From an uncultured Mycoplasmatota bacterium (GTDB taxonomy: Bacteria > Bacillota_I > Bacilli_A > RF39 > UBA660): a stretch of DNA of 63,521 nt. The notes below the pieces were generated by a model. It was not told the DNA's origin and did not search any database. It saw only the letters and a program-made list of their open reading frames with translations. Every line of letters starts with the position of its first letter. The stretch's first letter is position 1. Position numbers and translations under genes: made by a program. The stretch lies in NCBI GenBank assembly GCA_947570175.1, contig CANOTJ010000007.1, forward strand, positions 1 to 63,521, in the 5' to 3' direction. Of this stretch, positions 42,346 through 51,109 are shown piece by piece.

Positions 42346-43454
42346 TAATCTATGCTTTAAGAAATAGTGATGCACTTGCAAATAGAATATTAAATTCACT
42401 AGGGGCAGCAGGTCAAAATCTTCGAAAGGCATATCAAAGAAGACTTCCTAGTGACACTTCGAAAGATTACTATTTTATTCACAGAAATACAGGTGTAACA
42501 CAACCAGTAATTGTAGAATATGGATTTTTAGATAGCACCAGTGATGATGTAAATCAGCTAAAAAATAATTGGCAAAAATATGCAGATGCTGTAGTTGATG
42601 CCGTATTTGATTATATTGGACTTACTCCTAGTAATAATACAGGATATTATACAGTCAAATCTGGTGATAGTTTATGGAGCATAGCAAAAAAATATAATAC
42701 TACGGTTGACGCAATAAAAAATTTAAATAATCTAACAAGTAATACATTAAGGATAGGACAGCAATTAAGAATTCCTAATTTAGAATCAAATGGAGGTACT
42801 TCTTCATCAATAACACCGACTACGGGAACATATACTGTAAAATCGGGAGACACTTTATATGCAATTGCTAGACAGTACAACACCACAGTTGATGCAATAA
42901 AAAACTTAAACAATTTAACAAGTAATACATTAAGTGTTGGTCAAACACTAAAAATACCAACTACTTCCAATGATATAATAACCTCCGAAGATTTCATCAC
43001 TTACACGGTCAAACCTGGAGATAATTTATATGCTATTGCACGAGAGTATGGGCTTACAATGGATGAAATTATGAGATATAACAATTTAGCCTCTACATTA
43101 CTCAGTATTGGTCAACAATTAAAAATTCCATCTAAAACATCCGATAATAAGAAGCCAACTGAAAATTATATAGAATATATTGTAAAAAGAGGAGACAATC
43201 TATATGCAATTGGAAGACAATATGGCGTAAGTCAAGAAGAAATTATGCGATTTAATAATTTAACAAGTAATTTATTAAGTATTGGTCAAGTATTAAGAAT
43301 ACCAGTAACAAACTCTGTCGTAACTTATACTGTAAAATCAGGAGATAATTTATATGCTATTGCACGAGATTTTAATACCACAGTAGATTCTATTAAACAA
43401 AAAAATTCTCTAACCAGCAATTTGTTAAGTGTTGGGCAAAAGTTAATTATATAA
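42329..43454 (+). pseudogene. 3' part of the LysM amidase gene
   Basis: This half has no start of its own. It encodes the end of the Amidase_3 domain (GDGAEVIYALRNSDALANRI, then TQPVIVEYGFLDSTSDD with the catalytic Glu) and five LysM peptidoglycan-binding repeats (each like YTVKSGDSLWSIAKKYNTTV). Added to 31309-31577 it gives a 464-aa enzyme. The first two LysM repeats are nearly identical in DNA, showing recent duplication. An internal ATG at 43059 could at most yield a LysM-only fragment. The pair is restored only if the element excises. Confidence 0.93.
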
Positions 43455-43594
43455 ATGATTAGGAACTAACAAAATAAAGTCAAAATTAACTATAATACCG
43501 ACAAAAAAGAAAAACAAAAGTGAATCTATTAAAAGATTTGTAAAGAAAAAGTAAATTATGATATAATAAATAGGATTTAAAAGGAGTATGTACG

Positions 43595-44353
43595 ATGGCA
43601 AAGAAAAATACTGGTAAAAAAGGGAATGTAAGTAATAAGCGAATTTCCAACTCCAAAAAATTCCCGAAGAAAAGAAATAATTATGGTCTTATTATTTTAA
43701 TTATTATTTTAAGCTTATTAATAATATTATCATTTATTAATAATATTTATTTAAGGAAAATCATCAAAATAATGCAGGTTAATCTTCAATTACAAGAAAC
43801 TAAAAAACGTGATAAGATAATTTTTTTAGGAGATTCAATTGTAGAGGGCTATGATCTTCAGAAATATTATAGTGATAAAAATATTATTAATCAAGGGGTT
43901 AGTGGAGATACTACACAAAAGGTATTAGATAGACTTCAAAAGAGTGTGTTTGATTATAATACAAAAAAGGTAATTTTATTAATAGGTACTAATGATATTC
44001 AACAGCAAATAGATCCATCCGATAATATTGAACTTATTATTCATAAAATTAAAAATTATGATAAAAAAATTGAAATTGCAATAGAATCTATATATCCAGT
44101 AAACCAATCAAATAATTCAAAAATAAATAAGAATCAAGTCTCTAATAGAACCAATGAAAAGATTAAAGAGATAAATAAAAAGATTGAATCTATATGTAAA
44201 AAGAATAATGTGAAATACATTAATATTTATAACCAGTTAACAGATAAAGATGGCAATTTGAAACTAGAATATACAAAGGAAGGCCTTCATATAACGGAAC
44301 AAGGATATAAAAAGATTACAAATTTATTGAGTCAATACGTAAATGAAAAATGA
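43595..44353 (+). CDS. Membrane-anchored SGNH/GDSL-type esterase
   Basis: A 252-aa protein. A basic N-terminus and one membrane helix (YGLIILIIILSLLIILSFI) are followed by an SGNH hydrolase domain: IIFLGDSIVEGYD (block I Ser), NQGVSGDTTQKVL (Gly), ILLIGTNDIQQQ (Asn) and TKEGLHITEQGY with the Asp-x-x-His-like end (Gly-Leu-His). Such enzymes deacylate cell-wall glycans or lipids. AAAGGAG precedes the ATG. It likely faces outward. Confidence 0.85.
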   Translation: MAKKNTGKKGNVSNKRISNSKKFPKKRNNYGLIILIIILSLLIILSFINNIYLRKIIKIMQVNLQLQETKKRDKIIFLGDSIVEGYDLQKYYSDKNIINQGVSGDTTQKVLDRLQKSVFDYNTKKVILLIGTNDIQQQIDPSDNIELIIHKIKNYDKKIEIAIESIYPVNQSNNSKINKNQVSNRTNEKIKEINKKIESICKKNNVKYINIYNQLTDKDGNLKLEYTKEGLHITEQGYKKITNLLSQYVNEK

Positions 44354-44376
44354 TATGTAGGTATATCATTTTTTTA
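44348..44376 (+). terminator. Terminator after the SGNH gene
   Basis: TGATAT (44351-44356) and ATATCA (44363-44368) pair, followed by seven T. Confidence 0.7.
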
Positions 44377-44480
44377 ATACAATTCGAATTGTATGTTATA
44401 ATATGGAAAAGAAAATGATTAATTATCTTGGAATATTGAATGACTTAAAATAATAGATATTTATTAAAGTAGGTGGTTTT

Positions 44481-45281
44481 ATGAATGATGCATATTTGAA
44501 TCAAAATTTAAATAATATAAATGAGTTATCTAAACTTTTAGGAGATTTTAAAAGGAAAGAAACGATTGGTGATTATGGATATATTATAGAGAAGTCAATC
44601 AAAGAAAAAGGAATTGATCAAAAAGGAAATATTACATGTAAATCAAGAAAAATATTTAATGTTTTGACACACGATAATAGAATCGTTTGTCCAAAATGGT
44701 TTGATATTTATATAAGCGATAAAGAAAATTGTATTGTGGGATATCAAAGATCCTATGAAGATTTTAAAAGGATAAATCGATTGAATGGCTATACCTTAGA
44801 TTCTGGAACGTTAAGTGAAAGATTTCAATATATGTATGGGGCTATTAATCGATTTGGAAATTTTATAGTAGAGAAATTATATGATCAATTGTATTTTGGA
44901 AATGAAGATACTTTAATTGGTTTTTATAATGGAAGATATGGGTATATTGATATTATAAGTGGCAAACACATTACCCCGATTATTTTAGATGCCGCCCGTC
45001 CTTTTTCGGAGCATCTTGCGTGTATCGCATATCATGGAGAATATGGATATATTAGTAGGGATAATATTGTTACAAACCCAGATCATAATTCTCAATATGC
45101 AATTGCACCACAATATGATTGGGCAGAAGATTTTAAAAATGGGTATGCACATGTCTATAAGAATCATCAAAAAATCAAAATTAATAAATATAATATCGCA
45201 CAACAATCAGATATGTGTCAAACAAATTTATTAACAAAAAACAAATATCCCCATACAAGAAGGAAAAATCCATATAAATAA
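44481..45281 (+). CDS. WG-repeat-like protein
   Basis: A 266-aa protein. The middle and C-terminal parts carry repeated beta-rich units with Asn/Gly-Arg-Phe/Tyr-Gly-Tyr-Ile, for instance GAINRFGNFIVEKLYDQLY, GFYNGRYGYIDIISGKHI and IAYHGEYGYISRDN, matching WG repeats. The ancestral Trp-Gly of each repeat is mostly Phe/Tyr-Gly here. Function unknown; WG proteins often have roles at the surface or in interactions. AGTAGGTGG lies upstream. The C-terminus is strongly basic. Confidence 0.6.
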   Translation: MNDAYLNQNLNNINELSKLLGDFKRKETIGDYGYIIEKSIKEKGIDQKGNITCKSRKIFNVLTHDNRIVCPKWFDIYISDKENCIVGYQRSYEDFKRINRLNGYTLDSGTLSERFQYMYGAINRFGNFIVEKLYDQLYFGNEDTLIGFYNGRYGYIDIISGKHITPIILDAARPFSEHLACIAYHGEYGYISRDNIVTNPDHNSQYAIAPQYDWAEDFKNGYAHVYKNHQKIKINKYNIAQQSDMCQTNLLTKNKYPHTRRKNPYK

Positions 45282-45308
45282 AAAGATTAGCGTTTTGCTA
45301 ATTTTTTT
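45282..45308. terminator. Bidirectional terminator
   Basis: ATTAGC (45286-45291) and GCTAAT (45297-45302) pair, with A and T runs on the flanks. It serves the WG-repeat gene and the convergent 190-aa gene. Confidence 0.75.
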
Positions 45309-45859
45309 ATATGTTCTTTTATCTTTTCGGCATTTAAAAGCCCTGCATGAATAGAACAATCTGATTTTATATACATTGTAATCTCGTGACAGAAAGAAGA
45401 ATGTAGTTTAAATTTTTGGCAATAGGTAGAATTAACTCTTGAACTAATATAAAAAATACTGCAAGAATATAAAAATAGTTCTGAAATGAAATTCTTATTT
45501 TCAATAGATTCTATGTCTTTAGAAATCATTTTCAATAAATGGCTAATTAAATTTATGCATTCTTTTTCTTGATTTAAATATTCTTTAACCACTGGAAAAA
45601 TTTTCTCTAATTTTTGATTCTTGTGATTCTTATAGATTAAAGAATCTAAATAATAAAGAATGATATTATATTGTAGAGCGAATCTTTGATTAAAATGCTC
45701 TTTCTTATTTGTTTCTAATAATTTTTTTAAATAATCAATTGTATAATATAACTCGATAGAAAATCCATTTTCATCTTCGATTTTATTTAATTGTATGTAT
45801 TGTTCCAAGATTTCATTTGGAATGAAATCCTTATAAAAATCAATTTCATGAATTACCAT
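45287..45859 (-). CDS. Unrecognised 190-aa protein
   Basis: A soluble, mostly helical 190-aa protein (IHEIDFYKDFIPNEILEQYI at the start, five Cys scattered in the C-terminal half). I do not recognise it. A perfect 12-bp inverted repeat sits 20-55 bases ahead of its start, so it may be tightly regulated. The ribosome site GGGGGAT precedes the ATG at 45859. It stands alone and is convergent with the WG-repeat gene. Confidence 0.6.
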   Translation of the reverse strand: MVIHEIDFYKDFIPNEILEQYIQLNKIEDENGFSIELYYTIDYLKKLLETNKKEHFNQRFALQYNIILYYLDSLIYKNHKNQKLEKIFPVVKEYLNQEKECINLISHLLKMISKDIESIENKNFISELFLYSCSIFYISSRVNSTYCQKFKLHSSFCHEITMYIKSDCSIHAGLLNAEKIKEHIKKLAKR

Positions 45860-46214
45860 AAATATCCCCCACAGATTAAAAATTCTATTATTAGGTTATA
45901 TTGAATAATAGAATTAAGCGTAATGGCGTTATTGTAGCATGTAATTTTAATGATGTCAATTTCTAAAACTTTATCAAAGATTTCCCCATTAAGAAACTAT
46001 AAAGACAAGAAGCATATATTATTATAAAAGCATATATTTTATAAGTGAATATGGTTTTTTGATTTCCAAATAAAAAGAATTGCAATAAAAAATAGCTTTC
46101 ATTTGAAAACTAAAATTTTATCAAATATAGCAGAAAGCTTTTCTATTTCTAATGTTATAAATTATTCTCCTAAAAAATATATCTAAACAAACTAAAAAGT
46201 TTGATTCATTCACA
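45860..46214. other. 355-base noncoding stretch
   Basis: No gene is seen. It contains an operator-like inverted repeat (listed separately) and AGCTTTC/GAAAGCT inverted copies at about 46093 and 46132, the latter followed by TTTTC, a possible weak terminator for tRNA-Trp on the minus strand. Confidence 0.45.
45881..45915. promoter_or_regulatory. Operator-like inverted repeat
   Basis: AATTCTATTATT (45881-45892) and AATAATAGAATT (45904-45915) are perfect 12-bp inverted copies with an 11-base spacer, upstream of the minus-strand 190-aa gene. Confidence 0.5.
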
Positions 46215-46288
46215 TGGCAGGGGTAGCAGGAGTTGAACCCACATCAGCGGTTTTGGAGACCGTTATTCTACCATTGAACTATACCCCT
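46215..46288 (-). tRNA. tRNA-Trp (CCA), CCA end encoded
   Basis: On the minus strand the acceptor stem AGGGGTA pairs with TACCCCT. The anticodon loop CTCCAAA gives anticodon CCA. The discriminator is G, the T-loop is TTCAACT, and CCA is encoded. The presence of a CCA anticodon only is in line with TGA being a stop codon here. Confidence 0.95.
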
Positions 46289-46299
46289 AAAACAGAATA

Positions 46300-46328
46300 A
46301 TTATATCACATTTATAAAGTATATTCAA
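46300..46328 (-). promoter_or_regulatory. tRNA-Trp promoter
   Basis: Read on the minus strand, TTGAAT (46328-46323) and TATAAT (46305-46300) are 17 bases apart, 11 bases before the tRNA. Confidence 0.7.
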
Positions 46329-46368
46329 TATGTATTTAATTTAAAATAAATTTTAGGAGGAGGATTAA

Positions 46369-46794
46369 ATGTCAGTTATTAAACATACTGAAAAAGAAAG
46401 AGATTTATTAGCTCGTTTAATGCGAGCTGAAGCAGTTGGAGAAGGAGACTTAGGAATGCTGATGGTTGGAAATGTAGTAGTAAATCGAGGTTTAGCAAAT
46501 TGTCTAACATTTAAGAATGTTAGAACAATTACAGATGCTATTTACCAAGCAAATCAGTTTTCTGGTACAGAAAGTCCTTTATTTTTTAGTAATCCAACTA
46601 CAACAGAAAGGAATTTAGCAGATCGTGTTCTAAGAGGAGAGTATTACTATCCTGCTACACATGCTTTATGGTTTTATGCACCATCTGCAGGGGCAGGTTG
46701 TAAAGGAAACTGGTGGGATCAACCCTATGCAGGAAGTTATAAAGGTCATTGTTTTTATAACCCCCAACCTGGAGTATGTGTAGAATTATACTAA
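46369..46794 (+). CDS. SleB/CwlJ-type spore cortex-lytic hydrolase
   Basis: A 141-aa protein consisting of just the Hydrolase_2 (SleB/CwlJ) catalytic domain: LARLMRAEAVGEGDLGMLMV with the catalytic Glu, then VGNVVVNRGLANC, FSGTESPLFF and a Cys- and Trp-rich end (WFYAPSAGAGCKGNWWDQPY). No signal peptide or peptidoglycan-binding domain is present, so it is CwlJ-like in form. These enzymes degrade cortex during germination. AGGAGGAGG precedes the ATG. Confidence 0.85.
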   Translation: MSVIKHTEKERDLLARLMRAEAVGEGDLGMLMVGNVVVNRGLANCLTFKNVRTITDAIYQANQFSGTESPLFFSNPTTTERNLADRVLRGEYYYPATHALWFYAPSAGAGCKGNWWDQPYAGSYKGHCFYNPQPGVCVELY

Positions 46795-46877
46795 ACTTAT
46801 AAAATAGAGATAAATGTATACGAGAATAAAGCAAATCTATGTCCAATTTAAAAAATTTTAAGAAATAAAAGAAAAGA

Positions 46878-46912
46878 AAGCACTTTTCCATCAATTGAAA
46901 AGTGTTTTTTGT
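46878..46912 (+). terminator. Terminator upstream of the adhesin gene
   Basis: CACTTTTC (46881-46888) and GAAAAGTG (46897-46904) pair, followed by six T. Confidence 0.75.
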
Positions 46913-46944
46913 TTATATATATTGATTTGGGAGGAGGATTTTAT

Positions 46945-48813
46945 GTGAAGAAAATAAAAGTAATTTTGTTGTTAGTTGTTAGTTTACTCTTTCAAGCTGA
47001 GGTTATGGCTGCCAATTTAAATGTCATTTATCAATCTGGAATATATGGCAACAAAGTAATGGGACACCTTACTCATTTTGGACAATTAGGGTACATTTAT
47101 TTGGATGGAAAAATTGCATATTGTTTAGAACCAGACAAGATTATAGGAAGTAACTATGTAATAGACCCATCTGTACGGAATCGCTTTAGCCAAGAGGATA
47201 TCAATTATTTTACCTTAGTATCATATTATGGGTATAATACTACAAACCACAATAATGTATATTATTATATGGCAACCCAAGAGTTGATTTGGAGGAGAAT
47301 AACAGGTGAGGAAGTTTATTGGACAACGGAAAGTCAAACACATGGAAGTCGAATTAATATCGAACAGTATAAAAATGAGATTATTACTTTAGTAAATAAT
47401 CATAATCAAAATATTTCCTTTGGTAATGCTAAGGTAAGAGGGGATTTTAGAGATGTTATAGTATTAGAAGATAAAAATAATTTATTACAACACTATAGTA
47501 TTTCTAATCCAACACCCAATAAAGTATGGAAGGAAGGAAATAAATTATATATCAAAATTATGTCATCTAAAGAATTAAATGTGACTTTGACTCGTACATT
47601 TAAAAATGGAACTCAAAATACCTATTATTCTTCTGGTACTGATCAATCGCTTGCATCACTTGAACTAAATCAAACTAAGACAGTCTCCTTAAATATAAGG
47701 GCGACTAATAAATATTCGATGAAATTAGATATTGATTTTAAAAATCAAAACACCACAAATAATGTGAAAGGAAAAATAAAATTTAAAATTAAAAATTTAG
47801 AGACTAATCAGTATTTAAATGATGGTGAAATTTTTGAAACTGATGAGATAGGAAATTACAAATCAGATTTCTATGTAGAAGAGGGAAAATACCAAATAGA
47901 ACTAGTAGAAGTATTTCCAAATTATGTCCAAACTGAAGGAACAACCTTTGAAATCATAGAAGATCCAACAAAAGAGATTATTCATGTAGATGATTATATC
48001 AATGAGGCAACAGGTAATATAGAAATTCGTAGATATTTTGATATGACAGAAATAGGGAAAAATAAGCTTGCTGTTCCAAATGTCCAATATGAAATATATG
48101 CAAAAGATCCAATTCTTGACACAGAAAGAGATTTAATATATGATCAAGATCAATTGATTAGTACTATTATAACGGATGAATCAGGACAAGCTATGATAGA
48201 GGATCTTCCATTAGGAAATTATTATATTAAAGAGTATTTAGAAGATGATTCAATAACAAAAGCGGAAGATATATATAATATATCTTTAGAATATCAGGAT
48301 GATCAAACTACACCAGTTATTTCGAAATTAGAGATAGAAACTAAACCAGGAACATTCCATTGGTATCAGGAAGTGGAAGAACATAAAATTAATTGTATAA
48401 ATAATAATTGTCGGGAAAAAGACAGAGATTTAGAGAATATTGAATATGGAATTTATACGAAAGAAGATATCGTGGTCAATGAAGAAATTATTTTTAAAAA
48501 GGATGAATTGATTCAAAAAGAACACACAAATTCAGAAGGAAAAATAGATGTCCAAATCCCATTATTAAAGGGAGAGTACGAAATAAAAGAATTAACTGAC
48601 ATGTCAAAATATGAAGAAACTTTTGAAAGTATTCCCCTTCATTATGATGATCAAAATGAATTACAATTAAAAGTGATTAAGACAATTCGAGAACAAAAAT
48701 TTTTAGATTCATTGCCAAATACAATTAATAAATACATGAAATATTATTTATTTTGTATTGGTTTATTCATAATAAGCATAATTAAAGTACTCTATGAAAA
48801 AAAGAAAAATTAA
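46945..48813 (+). CDS. Thioester-domain surface adhesin with SpaA-like repeats and LPxTG-type anchor
   Basis: A 622-aa secreted protein starting at GTG 46945 behind GGGAGGAGG. A signal peptide ends near AEVMA. The thioester domain follows: IAYCLEPDK with Cys60 and MATQELIWRR with Gln112, the pair that forms an internal Cys-Gln thioester for covalent host binding. Several SpaA/Cna-B-like beta domains lie in residues 270-580 (for example VQYEIYAKDPI, LPLGNYYIKEYLEDD). The C-terminus has the sorting motif LPNT (590-593), a hydrophobic helix and a lysine tail. The sortase encoded next, overlapping by 20 bases, probably anchors it. Confidence 0.85.
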   Translation: MKKIKVILLLVVSLLFQAEVMAANLNVIYQSGIYGNKVMGHLTHFGQLGYIYLDGKIAYCLEPDKIIGSNYVIDPSVRNRFSQEDINYFTLVSYYGYNTTNHNNVYYYMATQELIWRRITGEEVYWTTESQTHGSRINIEQYKNEIITLVNNHNQNISFGNAKVRGDFRDVIVLEDKNNLLQHYSISNPTPNKVWKEGNKLYIKIMSSKELNVTLTRTFKNGTQNTYYSSGTDQSLASLELNQTKTVSLNIRATNKYSMKLDIDFKNQNTTNNVKGKIKFKIKNLETNQYLNDGEIFETDEIGNYKSDFYVEEGKYQIELVEVFPNYVQTEGTTFEIIEDPTKEIIHVDDYINEATGNIEIRRYFDMTEIGKNKLAVPNVQYEIYAKDPILDTERDLIYDQDQLISTIITDESGQAMIEDLPLGNYYIKEYLEDDSITKAEDIYNISLEYQDDQTTPVISKLEIETKPGTFHWYQEVEEHKINCINNNCREKDRDLENIEYGIYTKEDIVVNEEIIFKKDELIQKEHTNSEGKIDVQIPLLKGEYEIKELTDMSKYEETFESIPLHYDDQNELQLKVIKTIREQKFLDSLPNTINKYMKYYLFCIGLFIISIIKVLYEKKKN

Positions 48814-49279
48814 TTTCCTTTTATTTACTTTCAGTATCATATTTTTTCTCTTTTTCTATGGATTGGAAAATTATGATATGGTTAAAATAAGAAAGCAAAT
48901 TGAAATTCAAAAGACAAATCAGATGAATTATGATTATCTAGAAATACCAAGTTTAAAGTTAAAACAGATCATTATAAAAGGAATGACTTTGAAAAATTTA
49001 GACAAAAATTATATAACCACAGATCAAGATTTAAATACGCATGAAGCAATCATATTAGCTGGACATAGTGTGAAAGGCGTGTTTGGTTCTCTTTATCAAA
49101 TTCAAAAAGGTTCTATGATTTACATCAACCACACGAAAAAATATATGGTGATAAAGAAGAAAATTATTGGGAAAAATGAAATAAAAGAATTGTCGGCTGC
49201 TGAAAATACAATTAATTTAATTACCTGCAGTATCCATCCAAATAAAAGGATTTTAGTCATTGGGAAATTGCAATACTAA
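48794..49279 (+). CDS. Sortase dedicated to the adjacent adhesin
   Basis: A 161-aa sortase with an N-terminal membrane helix (INFLLFTFSIIFFLFFYGL). The catalytic His is in AIILAGHSVKGVFGSLY, the Cys in INLITCSIHPNKR, and that Arg completes the triad. It overlaps the adhesin gene by 20 bases, so translation is coupled. It should cleave the LPNT motif of that adhesin. It is short for a sortase (usually 180-250 aa), which puts it near class D-like minimal forms. Confidence 0.85.
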   Translation: MKKRKINFLLFTFSIIFFLFFYGLENYDMVKIRKQIEIQKTNQMNYDYLEIPSLKLKQIIIKGMTLKNLDKNYITTDQDLNTHEAIILAGHSVKGVFGSLYQIQKGSMIYINHTKKYMVIKKKIIGKNEIKELSAAENTINLITCSIHPNKRILVIGKLQY

Positions 49280-49317
49280 AATTTAAAAGGTAGAATACAA
49301 TAAAATAGGTGATACCT

Positions 49318-50121
49318 TTGGTAGATAGAATAAAATTAGTAATGAAAGGATTTGTAATTGGTTTAGGAAAAGTAGTTCCAGGAGTTAGTGGGAGTTTAAT
49401 AGCTATTAGTCTAGGATTATATGAAAAATGTATTGATAGTATTAGTAATTTTTTTAAAGATGTTAGAAAGAATACTATTTTTTTAGGTACTATTGGTATA
49501 GGGATCATTCTTTCCGTTTTATTTGGAAGTACTGTAATCATTTGGTTATTAAATCATTTTTATACACCAACTATGTTTCTTTTTATAGGCCTAATTGGGG
49601 GTGGAATCCCAATATTAATAGATAAAAGTTATAAAAAAGGATTAGCAGATTATTTTCTTATGATTTTGGGATTTATTATTATATTTTTAATAGGAGTTTT
49701 GGCTCCTACTAAACAGTTTTTGCCAAATATAAATATTAAAGATTTATTCGTCGTATCAGGGTTAGGATTTATAGATGCTACTACTATGATAATTCCAGGA
49801 GTTAGCGGTACCGCGATTTTTATATTGTTAGGCTGTTATCCTTTTATCTTGACTTTATTTAGTCATCTATTTGATTTTCATTATATATACTATATTATCT
49901 TTTTTGGACTTGGTTTATTGATAGGAACTATCATAGTGTCTAATATTATGAATTATTTTTTCAGAAATCATAAACAAAGTGTTTATATGCTTATTTTAGG
50001 TTTATCATTATCCTCTATTTATATGTTATTAAAAGATACTATATTGCATCTTAATCATTTGTATGAAATGATATTTGGAATATTATTAATGATGATAGGA
50101 TATAAAATTGTGAAAAAATGA
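49318..50121 (+). CDS. DUF368 membrane protein (PopT-like undecaprenyl-phosphate translocase family)
   Basis: A 267-aa protein with about eight membrane helices. The duplicated family motif is clear: GLGKVVPGVSGSLIAISLGLYE in the first half and IDATTMIIPGVSGTAIFILLGCY in the second. DUF368 proteins recycle undecaprenyl phosphate across the membrane in several bacteria. The TTG at 49318 has AGGTGAT upstream; a GTG at 49309 would sit inside that site. Confidence 0.85.
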   Translation: MVDRIKLVMKGFVIGLGKVVPGVSGSLIAISLGLYEKCIDSISNFFKDVRKNTIFLGTIGIGIILSVLFGSTVIIWLLNHFYTPTMFLFIGLIGGGIPILIDKSYKKGLADYFLMILGFIIIFLIGVLAPTKQFLPNINIKDLFVVSGLGFIDATTMIIPGVSGTAIFILLGCYPFILTLFSHLFDFHYIYYIIFFGLGLLIGTIIVSNIMNYFFRNHKQSVYMLILGLSLSSIYMLLKDTILHLNHLYEMIFGILLMMIGYKIVKK

Positions 50122-50177
50122 TAGGAGACAGTCAAAAAAAAATCAAATTTACATAAATTATAATAGAGGTGAAAAAC

Positions 50178-50516
50178 ATGGAAAAAAAATTACCAGGAGT
50201 TTATGCGAATAAAATTGAAAAGAAAATTGAAAATAATAAAAAGATAGACTATTCTTCAAAAGAAAGTGAAGAAAGAAATATAAAAAGAGAAAATAAAATA
50301 GAGACGGCCATTCGCAGTACAGAAAAAAATATTAATCAAAAGTTAAGTGATATATTTAATTCGCCAAGATATGTTTATAAAGCTGAAGTGGAGATAAAGA
50401 TGAAAGATAGAACAATTGTAAAAAAGATTATAGGTCAAAATCAAAATCAACTAATTACACTAGATAATGAACTAATACCTATATCTGATATAGTAGATAT
50501 TAATTTTGTAAAATAA
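50178..50516 (+). CDS. Unrecognised 112-aa basic protein
   Basis: A 112-aa protein with a lysine/glutamate-rich helical N-terminal half (KIEKKIENNKKIDYSSKESE) and a beta-rich C-terminal part (YKAEVEIKMKDRTIVKKIIG). GAGGTG precedes the ATG at 50178. I do not recognise it. It lies between the DUF368 gene and a convergent spore-coat gene, so a spore-related role is possible by position only. Confidence 0.55.
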   Translation: MEKKLPGVYANKIEKKIENNKKIDYSSKESEERNIKRENKIETAIRSTEKNINQKLSDIFNSPRYVYKAEVEIKMKDRTIVKKIIGQNQNQLITLDNELIPISDIVDINFVK

Positions 50517-50540
50517 AAACGAGTAAAACTCGTTTTTATA
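50515..50540. terminator. Bidirectional terminator
   Basis: AAAACGAG (50516-50523), loop TAAAA, CTCGTTTT (50529-50536), shared by the 112-aa gene and the convergent coat gene. Confidence 0.8.
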
Positions 50541-50979
50541 TGCATTCAACATAAGTATCATTTAAACATCTAAGGCTGCAAACACAATTTAAATTCATTG
50601 TGAAAAAAGAATTTGTAGCTACATAAGGAATTGCTGTTTCAGTTGTATCAGGATTTGGAGCAAGTACTCTAAATGTAGCACAATCTCCATCGATTTTTTC
50701 AACTCTAAATACATTTGAACATGTTACTCCAGCTTCTCCACAAGTAACTGCTTCTTTGGTAGTAGGCATACTCCATGGAGTTCCATTACCACAGCAAGTG
50801 TAAAGCATGATTGGTCTAGTGTTGCAACTTAAACAAGTTGTAGAGTTTCCTAGAAATCCTCTATCACAAGTATCTAGGCAACTGTCAGAACAATTTGCAT
50901 TTTGTTGAAGGATACATATTACTGTTAAAATTTCTGCAATGCATTTTCCATCTGTATCATTGTTACACATATAATCCAC
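50536..50979 (-). CDS. CotY/CotZ-family spore coat protein
   Basis: A 147-aa cysteine-rich protein (17 Cys). The motifs CIAEILTVICILQQNA, CDRGFLGN, NTRPIMLYTCCGNGTPW and the C-terminal RVLAPNPD...YVATNSFFTMNLNCVCSLRCL are those of CotY/CotZ, which self-assemble by disulphides into the outer crust of Bacillus spores. AGGGGTGG-type sequence precedes the ATG. It is a good sporulation marker. Confidence 0.85.
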   Translation of the reverse strand: MDYMCNNDTDGKCIAEILTVICILQQNANCSDSCLDTCDRGFLGNSTTCLSCNTRPIMLYTCCGNGTPWSMPTTKEAVTCGEAGVTCSNVFRVEKIDGDCATFRVLAPNPDTTETAIPYVATNSFFTMNLNCVCSLRCLNDTYVECI

Positions 50980-51109
50980 CCCTTCTTTTATTTTTCAATA
51001 TAGCATATGAGAAATGAACAAAAAAGTGTGAATCAAATACCTATATCGTTCAAAATATTTCAAAAAGCATAAAATTATTGTATAATAAAAGTACTAAGAA
51101 GTGATGTGA

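Noticed and set aside
42647..42913. Minus-strand open frame over the LysM repeats
   Set aside because: It is the antisense shadow of the near-identical LysM repeat DNA, with no ribosome site.
42640..43450. Regular repeats at about 130-190 base spacing as a CRISPR-like array
   Set aside because: They are in-frame protein repeats (five LysM domains) with diverged copies, not short identical repeats with unique spacers. No cas genes are in the window.
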